From assembly GCF_900177415.1 (NCBI RefSeq), contig NZ_FXAF01000006.1:1698001-1762000 (forward strand): DNA of 64,000 nucleotides. The letters run 5' to 3'. The position numbers and the translations under genes were made by a program. Below the pieces are notes generated by a model. It saw only the letters and a list, made by a program, of their open reading frames with translations, was not told the DNA's origin and did not search any database. Source of the DNA: Xaviernesmea oryzae (GTDB taxonomy: Bacteria; Pseudomonadota; Alphaproteobacteria; Rhizobiales; Rhizobiaceae). Positions within the stretch are counted from its first letter, which is position 1, and each line of letters starts with the position of its first letter. Below are positions 17,510 to 25,645 of the stretch, in pieces.

Positions 17510-18138
17510 CGTCCGAAACCTCGCCGCTGACCGGCTCCAGTTACAGCCTCGATGTCGCCGGTTTTCCCGTCGAACTGCCGATCGTCGCGATCAAGCCCGA
17601 TTTCGCCATTTCGCTGATGATGGTGATCGATCTCGGCGTCCGCTTCGGCGAGCATGTCGGCAGGAAGCTCGCCGAGAAGCTGGCGCCGCTGAAGCCAGAC
17701 GTCATCGTCGGCGCGGCGACGCTCGGCATCCCGGTGGCGATCGAGGTCACCCGCGCGCTCGGCCTCGACCATTACGTCATCCTGCAGAAGTCTCCGAAAA
17801 TCCATCTGGGCGACGCGCTGGTGCAGACGATCTCGTCGATCACCTCCAAGGGCGAACAGCGCCTGCTGCTCGACCGCCAGGCGGTACCGCTGATCGAGGG
17901 CAAGCGGGTGGTCGTGGTGGATGATGTGGTCGCCTCCGGATCGAGCATCAGGGGATCGGTGGAGCTCGTGCGGGCGGCGGGCGGCGATGTCGTCGGCATC
18001 GGCGTCATCCTGACGGAGGCGCGCGACTGGCAGGAGACGCTCGGGGAGGATGCGGCCCTGATCCGGAGCCTCGCGCACATCCCGCAATTTGCGGCCGTCG
18101 GCGGTAGATGGGAGCCGATTCCCGGGACCTTCCTCTGA
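17506..18138 (+). CDS. Adenine-type phosphoribosyltransferase of the ECF operon
   Basis: A 210-residue type I phosphoribosyltransferase. The PRPP-binding loop reads VVVVDDVVASGSSIRGS near residue 140, with a flexible hood region before it. The usual reaction is base plus PRPP to nucleoside monophosphate and pyrophosphate, which would trap an imported base inside the cell. It overlaps ecfT by 4 bases (ATGA). The N-terminal 35 residues (LTGSSYSLDVAGFPVELP) are not typical of housekeeping Apt, so it is probably a dedicated paralogue. A regulatory role like that of PurR-type PRTases cannot be excluded, but no DNA-binding domain is visible. Confidence 0.8.
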   Translation: MTSETSPLTGSSYSLDVAGFPVELPIVAIKPDFAISLMMVIDLGVRFGEHVGRKLAEKLAPLKPDVIVGAATLGIPVAIEVTRALGLDHYVILQKSPKIHLGDALVQTISSITSKGEQRLLLDRQAVPLIEGKRVVVVDDVVASGSSIRGSVELVRAAGGDVVGIGVILTEARDWQETLGEDAALIRSLAHIPQFAAVGGRWEPIPGTFL

Positions 18139-18192
18139 GGCCCGCCGCCCGCCGCACGCGGCGGCAAAAATCACACAGGCCCACACGGCTTT

Positions 18193-18214
18193 GTGACAGG
18201 TTCTTACCTGACAC
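18193..18214 (+). promoter_or_regulatory. Inverted repeat upstream of ldtP
   Basis: Nine-base arms GTGACAGGT and ACCTGACAC with one mismatch, spaced by 4 bases, lie about 165 bases before ldtP. Shape and position fit a dimeric regulator such as LdtR. No second clear copy was found upstream of ldtR. Confidence 0.4.
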
Positions 18215-18377
18215 CAATTCGCCATATTGCTATGGGACCGGCAGAGGCAAGGGCCGGCGGGAATTCGCGTTTTCACAAACATTGCGATGACGGCGGAAGC
18301 CGAGCCGGCGGCGCGTCGTTTTTGCGCGTTTGTTAACCATATCCCTGTAGGCGTCTTGATGAGATGCTCGGGACCAG

Positions 18378-19721
18378 ATGGGTAGTGTGATGTCGAAGAA
18401 GATCGGATCTGAAGCTCTTTCCCGCCGCGCGCTCCTGCGTTCGGCCGTTTCCGCCGGCGCTGCGGCGCTTGCCGCCCCCGCTCTTGCCCAGTCGGCATTC
18501 GACGATCTCCTCAATGCGCCGCGCCGCGGCACCTGGGACGACCAGTTCGACGCCAAGGCCGCCTCGCGCACCGCCGTCGGCGTCGTCTCCAACAATCCGA
18601 TCCTCGGCCCCAGCGGCCCGGCGAACATCCAGCAGGCGATCTTCGACTACCAGCAGATCGTTTCGAACGGCGGCTGGCCGGAGGTCAATTCCGGCGGCCA
18701 GAGCCTGCGCCTCGGCGTGGTCGATCCGTCCGTCCAGGCGCTGCGCCAGCGCCTGATGATTTCCGGCGATCTGCCGCGCGAGGCAGGCATGTCGTCCTCG
18801 TTCGATTCCTACGTCGACGGCGCGGTGAAGCGCTTCCAGGCGCGCCACGGCCTGCCGGCCGACGGCGTCATGGGCGAATATTCCGTCAAGGCGATGAACA
18901 TTTCGGCGGACGTGCGCCTGCGCCAGCTCGAGACGAACCTCGTGAGGCTTCAGTCCATGTCCGGCGATCTCGGCCCGCGATACGTCATGGTCAATATCCC
19001 GGCCGCCTATATCGAGGCGGTGGAGAACGACCGGGTGGCGCTGCGCAACAGCGCGGTCGTCGGCCGCATCGACCGCCCGACGCATGCCATCAACTCGAAG
19101 ATCTACGAAGTCATCCTGAACCCTTACTGGACCGCGCCGCGCTCGATCGTCGAGAAGGACATCGTTCCGCTGATGCGCAAGGATCCGACCTATCTCACCC
19201 GCAACAACATCCGCCTGATCGACGGCAAGGGCAACGAGGTGGCGCCGGAAACGGTCGACTGGTTCGCGCCGAAGGCTCCGAACCTGATGTTCCGGCAGGA
19301 CCCGGGCAAGATCAATGCCATGGCCTCGACGAAGATCAACTTCCACAATCCGAACAACGAATACATGCACGACACGCCCCAGCAGGGCCTGTTCAACAAG
19401 CTGATGCGCTTCGAATCCTCCGGCTGCATCCGCGTGCAGAACGTGCGCGACCTCATCACCTGGCTCCTGCGCGACACGCCCGGCTGGTCGCGCCAGGAGA
19501 TCGAACGGGTGATCTCGACCCGCCAGAACAACCCGATCAGGCTGGCGCAGGAAGTGCCGGTCTATATCGTCTACGTCACCGCCTGGTCGGCCAAGGACCG
19601 CGTCGTCCAGTTCCGCGACGACATCTACGAACGCGACGGCAACCAGGAGCTCGCGCTGCAGACCACGACCGGCATCGAACGCCCCGCCGGTTCGGTCGAG
19701 GACGACATGCTGCCGCAATAA
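18378..19721 (+). CDS. ldtP: L,D-transpeptidase LdtP
   Basis: A periplasmic peptidoglycan cross-linking enzyme, 447 residues. The N-terminus carries a Tat-like signal SRRALLRSAVSAGAAALAAP with a cleavage site near ALA-QSA. A peptidoglycan-binding helical domain follows around SYVDGAVKRFQARHGLPADG. The YkuD catalytic domain ends with a His in NEYMHDTPQQGLF and the cysteine motif ESSGCIRVQN, the expected SxGCxR arrangement. The ATG at 18390 (MSKKIG) is an equally good start. It is the presumed target of LdtR. No ErfK-type single-domain form is seen. Confidence 0.93.
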   Translation: MGSVMSKKIGSEALSRRALLRSAVSAGAAALAAPALAQSAFDDLLNAPRRGTWDDQFDAKAASRTAVGVVSNNPILGPSGPANIQQAIFDYQQIVSNGGWPEVNSGGQSLRLGVVDPSVQALRQRLMISGDLPREAGMSSSFDSYVDGAVKRFQARHGLPADGVMGEYSVKAMNISADVRLRQLETNLVRLQSMSGDLGPRYVMVNIPAAYIEAVENDRVALRNSAVVGRIDRPTHAINSKIYEVILNPYWTAPRSIVEKDIVPLMRKDPTYLTRNNIRLIDGKGNEVAPETVDWFAPKAPNLMFRQDPGKINAMASTKINFHNPNNEYMHDTPQQGLFNKLMRFESSGCIRVQNVRDLITWLLRDTPGWSRQEIERVISTRQNNPIRLAQEVPVYIVYVTAWSAKDRVVQFRDDIYERDGNQELALQTTTGIERPAGSVEDDMLPQ

Positions 19722-19748
19722 GACCGGCGCTCGCTCTTCATCTTGCTT

Positions 19749-19884
19749 GCCCCTCATCCGGCTGCCGCCACCTTCTCCCCGCACGCGGGGAGAAGGAAAT
19801 ATGCCGCGTCGATTCCCCTCCCATATACCTGGCACGAGGCACGTTCCCTCTCCCCGTGGGCGGGAGAGGGCTAGGGTGAGGGGC
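19749..19884. repeat. RIME-like intergenic mosaic element
   Basis: A 136-bp element fills much of the 303-base gap between ldtP and glyA. It begins GCCCCTCATCCGG and ends with its complement CTAGGGTGAGGGGC. It contains two hairpins: CTTCTCCCC/GGGGAGAAG, and CCCTCTCCC/GGGAGAGGG. This is the rhizobial intergenic mosaic element pattern. The remaining bases up to glyA hold an 8-bp inverted repeat ATGTCGCG/CGCGACAT (19915 and 19984) and the glyA ribosome-binding site GAGGAG. Confidence 0.75.
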
Positions 19885-20024
19885 AAGAGCAACCGTCGCC
19901 CCAACGAAGCCACTATGTCGCGCGCCTTCCGGCCGGCAAATGTCGCTCCCCCATATTGCCCTGCGAAAGCCGGAACGCTAAGACGCGACATTCGCATGCC
20001 CACCCCGTTTGAGGAGCTTCGCAC

Positions 20025-21314
20025 ATGTCGAACGCCAATGCCTTCTTTTCTCGCCCGCTCGCAGAATCCGATCCGGAAATCTTTGGCGCGATCGAAAAGG
20101 AGCTGGGTCGCCAGCGCCACGAGATCGAACTGATCGCATCGGAAAACATCGTTTCCCGCGCCGTGCTCGAAGCCCAGGGGTCGATCATGACCAACAAGTA
20201 CGCCGAGGGTTATCCGGGCAAGCGTTATTACGGCGGCTGCCAGTTCGTCGATATCGCCGAGGAGCTCGCCATCGAGCGCGCCAAAAAGCTGTTCGGCGTC
20301 GATTTCGTCAACGTCCAGCCGAATTCCGGTTCGCAGATGAACCAGGCGGTCTTCCTGGCGCTCCTGCAGCCGGGCGACACGTTCATGGGCCTCGACCTCA
20401 ACTCCGGGGGACACCTGACCCACGGCTCGCCCGTCAACATGTCCGGCAAGTGGTTCAACGTCGTCTCCTACGGCGTGCGCGAGGGCGACAACCTGCTCGA
20501 CATGGACGAGGTGCAGAAGAAGGCGGAAGAACACAAGCCGAAGCTGATCATCGCCGGCGGCACCGCCTATTCCCGCATCTGGGACTGGAAGCGGTTCCGC
20601 GAGATCGCCGATTCGATCGGCGCCTATCTGATGGTCGACATGGCCCATATCGCCGGCCTCGTCGCGGGCGGCCAGCATCCGTCGCCGTTCCCGCACTGCC
20701 ATGTGGCGACCACCACGACGCACAAGTCGCTGCGCGGCCCCCGCGGCGGCGTCGTTCTGACCAATGACGAGGAACTGGCGAAGAAGATCAACTCGGCCGT
20801 CTTCCCGGGCCTGCAGGGCGGCCCGCTGATGCACATCATCGCCGCCAAGGCGGTCGCCTTCGGCGAGGCGCTGCAGCCGGAGTTCAAGGACTACGCCGCC
20901 CAGATCGTCAAGAACGCCAAGACGCTCGCCGAGACGCTGAAGGCCGGCGGCCTCGACATCGTTTCCGGCGGCACCGACAACCACCTGATGCTGGTGGACC
21001 TGCGCAAGAAGAACGCCACCGGCAAGCGCGCCGAGGCGGCGCTCGGTCGCGGCTATATCACCACCAACAAGAACGGCATTCCCTTCGATCCGGAAAAGCC
21101 CTTCGTCACGTCGGGCATCCGCCTCGGCACGCCGGCCGGCACGACGCGCGGCTTCAAGGAGGCGGAGTTCAAGGAGATCGGCAACCTCATCATCGAGGTT
21201 CTCGACGGCCTGAAGATCGCCAATTCCGACGAGGGCAATGCGGGCGTCGAGGCAGCCGTGCGGGAAAAGGTCGTGAAACTCACCGACCGCTTCCCCATGT
21301 ACCCCTATATGTGA
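20025..21314 (+). CDS. glyA: Serine hydroxymethyltransferase
   Basis: Interconverts serine and glycine with tetrahydrofolate, supplying one-carbon units. The 429-residue chain starts [20 protein letters not shown]. The PLP lysine is in [14 protein letters not shown] near residue 240. The substrate region [19 protein letters not shown] and the tag [13 protein letters not shown] are classic. It heads the run glyA-nrdR-ribD-ribE on the plus strand, with 63 bases to nrdR. Confidence 0.98.
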   Translation: MSNANAFFSRPLAESDPEIFGAIEKELGRQRHEIELIASENIVSRAVLEAQGSIMTNKYAEGYPGKRYYGGCQFVDIAEELAIERAKKLFGVDFVNVQPNSGSQMNQAVFLALLQPGDTFMGLDLNSGGHLTHGSPVNMSGKWFNVVSYGVREGDNLLDMDEVQKKAEEHKPKLIIAGGTAYSRIWDWKRFREIADSIGAYLMVDMAHIAGLVAGGQHPSPFPHCHVATTTTHKSLRGPRGGVVLTNDEELAKKINSAVFPGLQGGPLMHIIAAKAVAFGEALQPEFKDYAAQIVKNAKTLAETLKAGGLDIVSGGTDNHLMLVDLRKKNATGKRAEAALGRGYITTNKNGIPFDPEKPFVTSGIRLGTPAGTTRGFKEAEFKEIGNLIIEVLDGLKIANSDEGNAGVEAAVREKVVKLTDRFPMYPYM

Positions 21315-21377
21315 GCAATTCCAGGAAAAGTGTGAGGCGGTTTTCCGTCCGGAATCGCGAGAAAACAAGGAAATCTG

Positions 21378-21857
21378 ATGCGCTGCCCCTATTGCGGTTC
21401 GGAAGACACGCAGGTCAAGGATTCGCGTCCGGCGGAGGATTACACCTCCATCCGCCGGCGGCGCATCTGCCCGGATTGCGGCGGCCGCTTCACCACGTTC
21501 GAGCGGGTGCAGCTGCGCGAGCTGATGGTCATCAAGAAGACCGGCCGCAAGGTGCCCTTCGACCGCAACAAGCTGGTGCGCTCCTTCCAGATCGCGCTGC
21601 GCAAGCGGCCGGTCGACAACGACCGCATCGAGCGGGCGGTGTCCGGCATCGTCCGCAGGCTGGAAAGCTCCGGCGAGAACGAGATCTCGTCGGAAGAGAT
21701 CGGCCTGCAGGTGCTGGAGGCGCTGAAGAGCCTCGATGACGTGGCCTTCGTGCGTTACGCTTCCGTCTACCGCGACTTCTCCCATGCGGAGGATTTCGAA
21801 AAGGTGATTGCCGAGATCAACGCCAAGATCGCCCGCGATACGGGCGAGGAGCCCTGA
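21378..21857 (+). CDS. nrdR: Transcriptional repressor NrdR
   Basis: Represses ribonucleotide reductase genes by sensing ATP/dATP. The 159 residues open with a zinc ribbon, [17 protein letters not shown] and then [16 protein letters not shown], followed by an ATP-cone domain from [20 protein letters not shown]. Length and both domains are complete. It is 5 bases upstream of ribD, the position usual in many proteobacteria. Confidence 0.97.
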   Translation: MRCPYCGSEDTQVKDSRPAEDYTSIRRRRICPDCGGRFTTFERVQLRELMVIKKTGRKVPFDRNKLVRSFQIALRKRPVDNDRIERAVSGIVRRLESSGENEISSEEIGLQVLEALKSLDDVAFVRYASVYRDFSHAEDFEKVIAEINAKIARDTGEEP

Positions 21858-21862
21858 CGGTC

Positions 21863-23161
21863 ATGGGCGCTGCGCCCGAAGATCGCGAATTCATGGCGGC
21901 GGCGATCCGCCTGTCGCGCCGCAATCTCGGGCTCACCGGCACCAATCCCTCCGTCGGCTGCGTCATCGTCAAGGACGGCGAGGTCGTCGGCGAGGCGGTG
22001 ACCGCGCCGGGCGGCCGGCCGCATGCGGAAACCCAGGCGCTCGATATCGCAGGCGGGAAGGCGAGGGGCGCGACGGTCTACGTCACGCTCGAACCCTGCT
22101 CCCATTACGGCCGCACGCCGCCCTGCGCCAACGCGCTGGTGGAAGCCGGCGTCGCCCGCGTCGTCGTCTGCCTCACCGATCCCGATCCGCGCGTTTCCGG
22201 CCGCGGCCTGGCGATCTTAAGGGACGCGGGCATCGCGGTCGAGACCGGCCTGATGGAGGAGGAGGGGCGCCGGGCGCTCGCCGGCTATCTCATGCGCCAG
22301 ACGAAGGGCCGCCCCTATGTGACTCTGAAACTTGCGGTTTCGGCCGACGGCAAGCTCGGCCGGCGCGGCGAGGAATTGGCGATCACCGGACCCGAGGCGC
22401 GCGCCGAGGTGCACCGGCTGCGGGCGCAATCGGACGCCATCCTCGTCGGTATCGGCACGGCGCTGTCCGACGATCCGGAACTGACCGTGCGCCTTCCCGG
22501 CATGGAGGATCGCTCGCCCATCCGCATCGTCCTGGACCGCCGGCTGCAGCTTCCCCTGGATTCGAAATTGGTGACAACGGCGAGGGATGTCCCGGTGATC
22601 GTGGTTGCAGCGCCTTCTTCAGTCTTTCCGGCCGATGCTCCATCAACACCCCCCTCTGCCCTGCCGGGCATCTCCCCCTCAAGGGGGGAGATCGATGGAG
22701 CCGCCGCTCGCTCCACATCTTCCCCTGATGCGGTTGAGCCGCCCTCCGGTTCGGCAGATGAGACGACAAAAGCTGGAAGAGGTGCCGGCTCCTTGCCCAT
22801 CTCCCCACCTGTGGGGGAGATGCCTGGCAGGGCAGAGGGGGGTAGCTCCGCAACTAAGCGCGAGATGTTGATCCAGGCAGGCGTCGAGATCATGGAAACC
22901 TCCGACCTCGACATCCTGCTGGCGATCTTCGCCGCCCGCGGCATTTCCTCGCTGCTCGTCGAGGGCGGCGCCATCGTCGCGAAAGCCTTCCTGGAGGCCG
23001 GCCTCATCGACCATGTCCTGCTCTTCCAGGGCGCCGGCGCGATCGGCGAGGGCGGGCTTGAATCGCCGCTGATGCCATCCGATATGCCGGCAGGGTTCAC
23101 GCTGGTCGGGGAAAGCGCTTTCGGCGCCGACCGTCTGTTCGAATACGAGAGGGGTTTTTGA
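21863..23161 (+). CDS. ribD: Bifunctional riboflavin deaminase/reductase with an in-frame repeat insertion
   Basis: Catalyses deamination and then reduction of the pyrimidine intermediates of riboflavin synthesis. The N-terminal deaminase has the zinc site HAETQALD and PCSHYGRTPPC (about residues 54-93). The C-terminal reductase begins RPYVTLKLAVSADGKL. At 432 residues it is longer than usual because residues of about 262-327 are encoded by a 196-bp MITE-like repeat that stays in frame and is rich in P, S and G. The reductase resumes at REMLIQAGVEIMETSDLDI and the C-terminal SSLLVEGGAIVAKAFLEAGL is intact. Whether the insert is tolerated cannot be told from sequence. Confidence 0.93.
   Translation: MGAAPEDREFMAAAIRLSRRNLGLTGTNPSVGCVIVKDGEVVGEAVTAPGGRPHAETQALDIAGGKARGATVYVTLEPCSHYGRTPPCANALVEAGVARVVVCLTDPDPRVSGRGLAILRDAGIAVETGLMEEEGRRALAGYLMRQTKGRPYVTLKLAVSADGKLGRRGEELAITGPEARAEVHRLRAQSDAILVGIGTALSDDPELTVRLPGMEDRSPIRIVLDRRLQLPLDSKLVTTARDVPVIVVAAPSSVFPADAPSTPPSALPGISPSRGEIDGAAARSTSSPDAVEPPSGSADETTKAGRGAGSLPISPPVGEMPGRAEGGSSATKREMLIQAGVEIMETSDLDILLAIFAARGISSLLVEGGAIVAKAFLEAGLIDHVLLFQGAGAIGEGGLESPLMPSDMPAGFTLVGESAFGADRLFEYERGF
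22648..22843. repeat. MITE-like mosaic repeat inside ribD
   Basis: The element has 31-bp terminal inverted repeats with one mismatch, beginning ACCCCCCTCTGCCCTG and ending CAGGGCAGAGGGGGGT. Each end is itself a hairpin (CTCCCCC/GGGGGGAG left, CTCCCC/GGGGGAG right). No transposase is encoded, and the core of about 105 bp is unique. It reads through as protein in the ribD frame. Confidence 0.85.
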
Positions 23162-23775
23162 TGTTCACCGGAATTGTCACGGATATCGGCACGGTTGCGG
23201 CGATGACGCCGCTGGACGAGGGCGTCAAGCTTCGCATCTCCACCAATTACGATCCGAAGACCATCGATATGGGCGCCTCGATCGCCCATGGCGGCGTCTG
23301 CCTGACGGTGACCGGCCTGCCGGAGGACGGCAGCAACGAGCGCTGGTTCGAGGTGGAGGCCTGGGAAGAGGCGCTGCGCCTGACGACGGTTTCCACCTGG
23401 AGCGAAGGCACGCGGGTCAATCTCGAGCGCGCCCTGAAGATCGGCGACGAGCTCGGCGGCCATATCGTCTCCGGCCATGTAGACGGCAAGGCGGAAATCC
23501 TCTCCGTCGCGCCGGAGGGGGAGGCGGTGCGCATCCGCCTGCGTGCGCCCGAAAACCTCGCCCGCTTCGTCGCGCCGAAGGGCTCCGTCGCCCTCGACGG
23601 CACGTCGCTGACGGTCAATGCCGTCGACGGCACGGACTTCGACGTCCTCCTGATCCGCCACACGCTCGCCGTCACCACCTGGGGCGACCGCCAGCCGGGC
23701 GATTTCGTCAATTTCGAGGTCGATACCATGGCCCGCTACGCCGCACGGCTGGCGGAGTTTCCAGGCAAGGGGTGA
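23161..23775 (+). CDS. ribE: Riboflavin synthase, alpha subunit
   Basis: Dismutates 6,7-dimethyl-8-ribityllumazine to riboflavin. The ATG at 23161 overlaps the ribD TGA by one base; an in-frame TTG at 23158 is less likely. The 204 residues hold two lumazine-binding barrels, the first opening MFTGIVTDIGTVAAM and the second after NLERALKIGDELGGHIVSGH. A mosaic repeat follows 137 bases after the stop. The gene is also called ribC in some rhizobial genomes. Confidence 0.95.
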   Translation: MFTGIVTDIGTVAAMTPLDEGVKLRISTNYDPKTIDMGASIAHGGVCLTVTGLPEDGSNERWFEVEAWEEALRLTTVSTWSEGTRVNLERALKIGDELGGHIVSGHVDGKAEILSVAPEGEAVRIRLRAPENLARFVAPKGSVALDGTSLTVNAVDGTDFDVLLIRHTLAVTTWGDRQPGDFVNFEVDTMARYAARLAEFPGKG

Positions 23776-23912
23776 GGAGCGGTGCCGCGAGGCGGCAGCA
23801 ATCGATCCAGTGAATCGATTGCAGCGACGAACGCCCTGAGCCGGAGCGAAGGGCCGGGAGACGGTGCGTCAGTATTGCTTGCATTTGGCTTATCCAACGC
23901 AATCGGACCGGC

Positions 23913-24086
23913 ACCCCCCTCTGTCCTACCGGACATCTCCCCCTCAAGGGGGGAGATCACAAGCGGCAAGCTCTTCCTGCCAAATCGATGATGTGCCGAG
24001 TAGCGGCGTTTGTTGTTTGAGGAAGCCCGCGCCCCCATCCGATCTCCCCCCTTGTGGGGGAGATGCCCGGCAGGGCAGAGGGGGGT
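23913..24086. repeat. Second MITE-like mosaic repeat, downstream of ribE
   Basis: Same family as the repeat within ribD: 174 bp, terminal inverted repeats ACCCCCCTCTG...CAGAGGGGGGT, with three mismatches over 31 bp. The inner hairpins are conserved, while the core (AAGCGGCAAGCTCTTCCTGC region) differs. Same orientation as the first copy. Confidence 0.85.
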
Positions 24087-24680
24087 ACCACAAGCCAAAT
24101 CAATGCCTTAAAAAAACCGCCGGAAAAAACCGCCTCCGTTCATCCCCGCCCTCCAAACCCATGCCATCATTTCCCCGTTCCGTTTCGGCTACACCGGTAA
24201 GGCATCGCCGGCGAGACGGGACCGGTGCCCTGGCGGTCTGCCGTTGATGCAGGCGGGCCATCAGGGGCTGCGCAGAAAATGGTCCCCCTCTCGCCTTAAG
24301 GCGGGGCGTGCGTGTGTCGCACACAACCCGGTTGGCATCCGCAAGGACGTAAGACCAGACCGCCGCAGAGGGACCGGAGTTGCGCGGAAAAACTGACCGA
24401 ACGGGACACGTCGCGTGTCACATATAAAAATTCAATACGAGGCACCCGACGTGTCCCGGCCGAAACAAGAAATACCGAGATCGCCAAGGGAGGAGTATGC
24501 CTGCTCGTCGCCTTTCGCGAACCGGCGCGCGATCCCGGAGGCAAGTCGGGCGCATCTGCCGGCAAGGCTGCCGTGCCGGTGCTGCAGGGCTGGAACTCGA
24601 AAAACACTTGCCATCCGCCGTCCGTCATGGTTTGACCCGGCAACTCGCGGCTTTTGGGCCGACAACCAGCAGGAATTCCC
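24087..24680 (+). other. Non-coding leader region between ribE and ribH
   Basis: About 590 bases without a convincing gene. From 24293 the sequence becomes rich in dyads: the palindrome CGCCTTAAGGCG, the hairpin GTGTG/CACAC, and perfect 12-bp arms CGGGACACGTCG (24402-24413) and CGACGTGTCCCG (24447-24458) around an AT-rich 33-base spacer. It does not match the FMN riboswitch consensus as I know it. A frame with a strong AGGGAGGAG site begins at ATG 24497, but runs 116 bases into ribH in another frame, and I do not count it as a gene. Probably the ribH 5' leader or a small RNA. Confidence 0.5.
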
Positions 24681-25136
24681 ATGTCCGACACCAAGCCCCA
24701 TATCCTGATCGTCGAGGCGCGTTTCTACGACGACATGTCCGATGCGCTGCTGGACGGCGCGACCCATGCGCTGAAAGAGGTCGGCGCCACCTATGACGTC
24801 GTCACCGTGCCGGGTGCGCTGGAAATCCCGCCGGCGATCTCCATGGCGCTCGACGCGGCCGAAGAGGGGGGCGTGAACTACGACGGCTTCGTCGCGCTCG
24901 GCATGGTCATCCGCGGCGAGACCTACCATTTCGACATCGTCTCCAACGAATCCTCCCGCGCCCTGATGGACCTTGCGGTGTCGGAAGCGCTGGCGATCGG
25001 CAACGGCATCCTGACGGTCGAAAACGACGAGCAGGCCTGGGCGCGCGCCCGCCGTTCGGACAAGGACAAGGGCGGTTTTGCCGCCCGGGCGGCGCTGACC
25101 ATGATCGCGCTGCGCGAAAAGCTTTACGGTGGTTGA
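24681..25136 (+). CDS. ribH: 6,7-dimethyl-8-ribityllumazine synthase
   Basis: Makes lumazine from 5-amino-6-ribitylaminouracil and dihydroxybutanone phosphate. The 151 residues start [19 protein letters not shown] after an AGGA site. Family motifs are [17 protein letters not shown] and [20 protein letters not shown], the His in the latter being the likely acid/base. It lies beyond an unusually long gap from ribE and is followed 4 bases later by nusB, so ribH and nusB are co-transcribed. Confidence 0.96.
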   Translation: MSDTKPHILIVEARFYDDMSDALLDGATHALKEVGATYDVVTVPGALEIPPAISMALDAAEEGGVNYDGFVALGMVIRGETYHFDIVSNESSRALMDLAVSEALAIGNGILTVENDEQAWARARRSDKDKGGFAARAALTMIALREKLYGG

Positions 25137-25140
25137 TTTG

Positions 25141-25632
25141 ATGGCCCGGGAAGGTGGAAGGGAAGGCGAACATCCGGTCAAGCCCGCCAACCAGCGGGGC
25201 GCCGCCCGCCTTGCGGCCGTGCAGGCGCTCTACCAGATGGATATCGGCGGCACCGGCGTGCTGGAGGTCGTGGCCGAGTACGAGGCCCATCGCCTCGGCC
25301 AGGAGCTCGACGGCGAGACCTACCTGAAGGCGGATGCCTCCTGGTTCCGCTCGATCGTCTCCGGCGTCGTGCGCGACCAGACGAAGATCGATCCGCTGAT
25401 CCGTTCGTCGCTGCAGGAGGACTGGCCGCTGTCGCGCCTCGATTCGACGCTGCGCGCCATTCTGAGGGCCGGCACTTTCGAGATCCTGGAGCGCAAGGAC
25501 GTGCCCGTCGCCGTCATCGTGACCGAATATGTCGAGATCGCCCGCGCCTTCTTCGAGGAGGAGGAGCCGCGCATCGTCAACGCCGTTCTCGACCGCATCG
25601 CCAAGCAGGTGCGCGGCGAAACGAAGAAATAG
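25141..25632 (+). CDS. nusB: Transcription antitermination factor NusB
   Basis: Binds boxA RNA with NusE (S10) in rRNA antitermination. The 163 residues are all-helical. Recognisable stretches are [20 protein letters not shown] and [19 protein letters not shown] use ATG 25141; a GTG at 25129 in frame overlaps the ribH stop and is a possible alternative. Coupling to ribH is common in proteobacteria. Confidence 0.95.
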   Translation: MAREGGREGEHPVKPANQRGAARLAAVQALYQMDIGGTGVLEVVAEYEAHRLGQELDGETYLKADASWFRSIVSGVVRDQTKIDPLIRSSLQEDWPLSRLDSTLRAILRAGTFEILERKDVPVAVIVTEYVEIARAFFEEEEPRIVNAVLDRIAKQVRGETKK

Positions 25633-25645
25633 CGGGCAGGGCATC

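Noticed and set aside
18333..21785. A 1150-codon open frame on the minus strand across ldtP, glyA and nrdR
   Set aside because: It is antisense to three well-recognised genes, has GC-shadow composition (H, R, D, A-rich) and no known domain.
22648..24086. Composite transposon made of the two MITE-like repeats around ribE
   Set aside because: No transposase, and the cargo is an ordinary core gene in its normal context; the repeats are also of different lengths and cores.
24214..24660. A two-piece tmRNA or RNase P RNA gene
   Set aside because: No tRNA-like acceptor, no tag peptide ending in LAA/VAA, and no RNase P core sequence could be found.
24087..24680. FMN riboswitch upstream of ribH
   Set aside because: The conserved GGGGCGGGGTGAAA and GCCGAC-type blocks were looked for and not found.
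24497..24796. A 99-codon gene overlapping the ribH start, with a strong Shine-Dalgarno
   Set aside because: It runs into ribH in another frame, its product is R/G-rich without a domain, and the start may only be a chance AGGGAGGAG.
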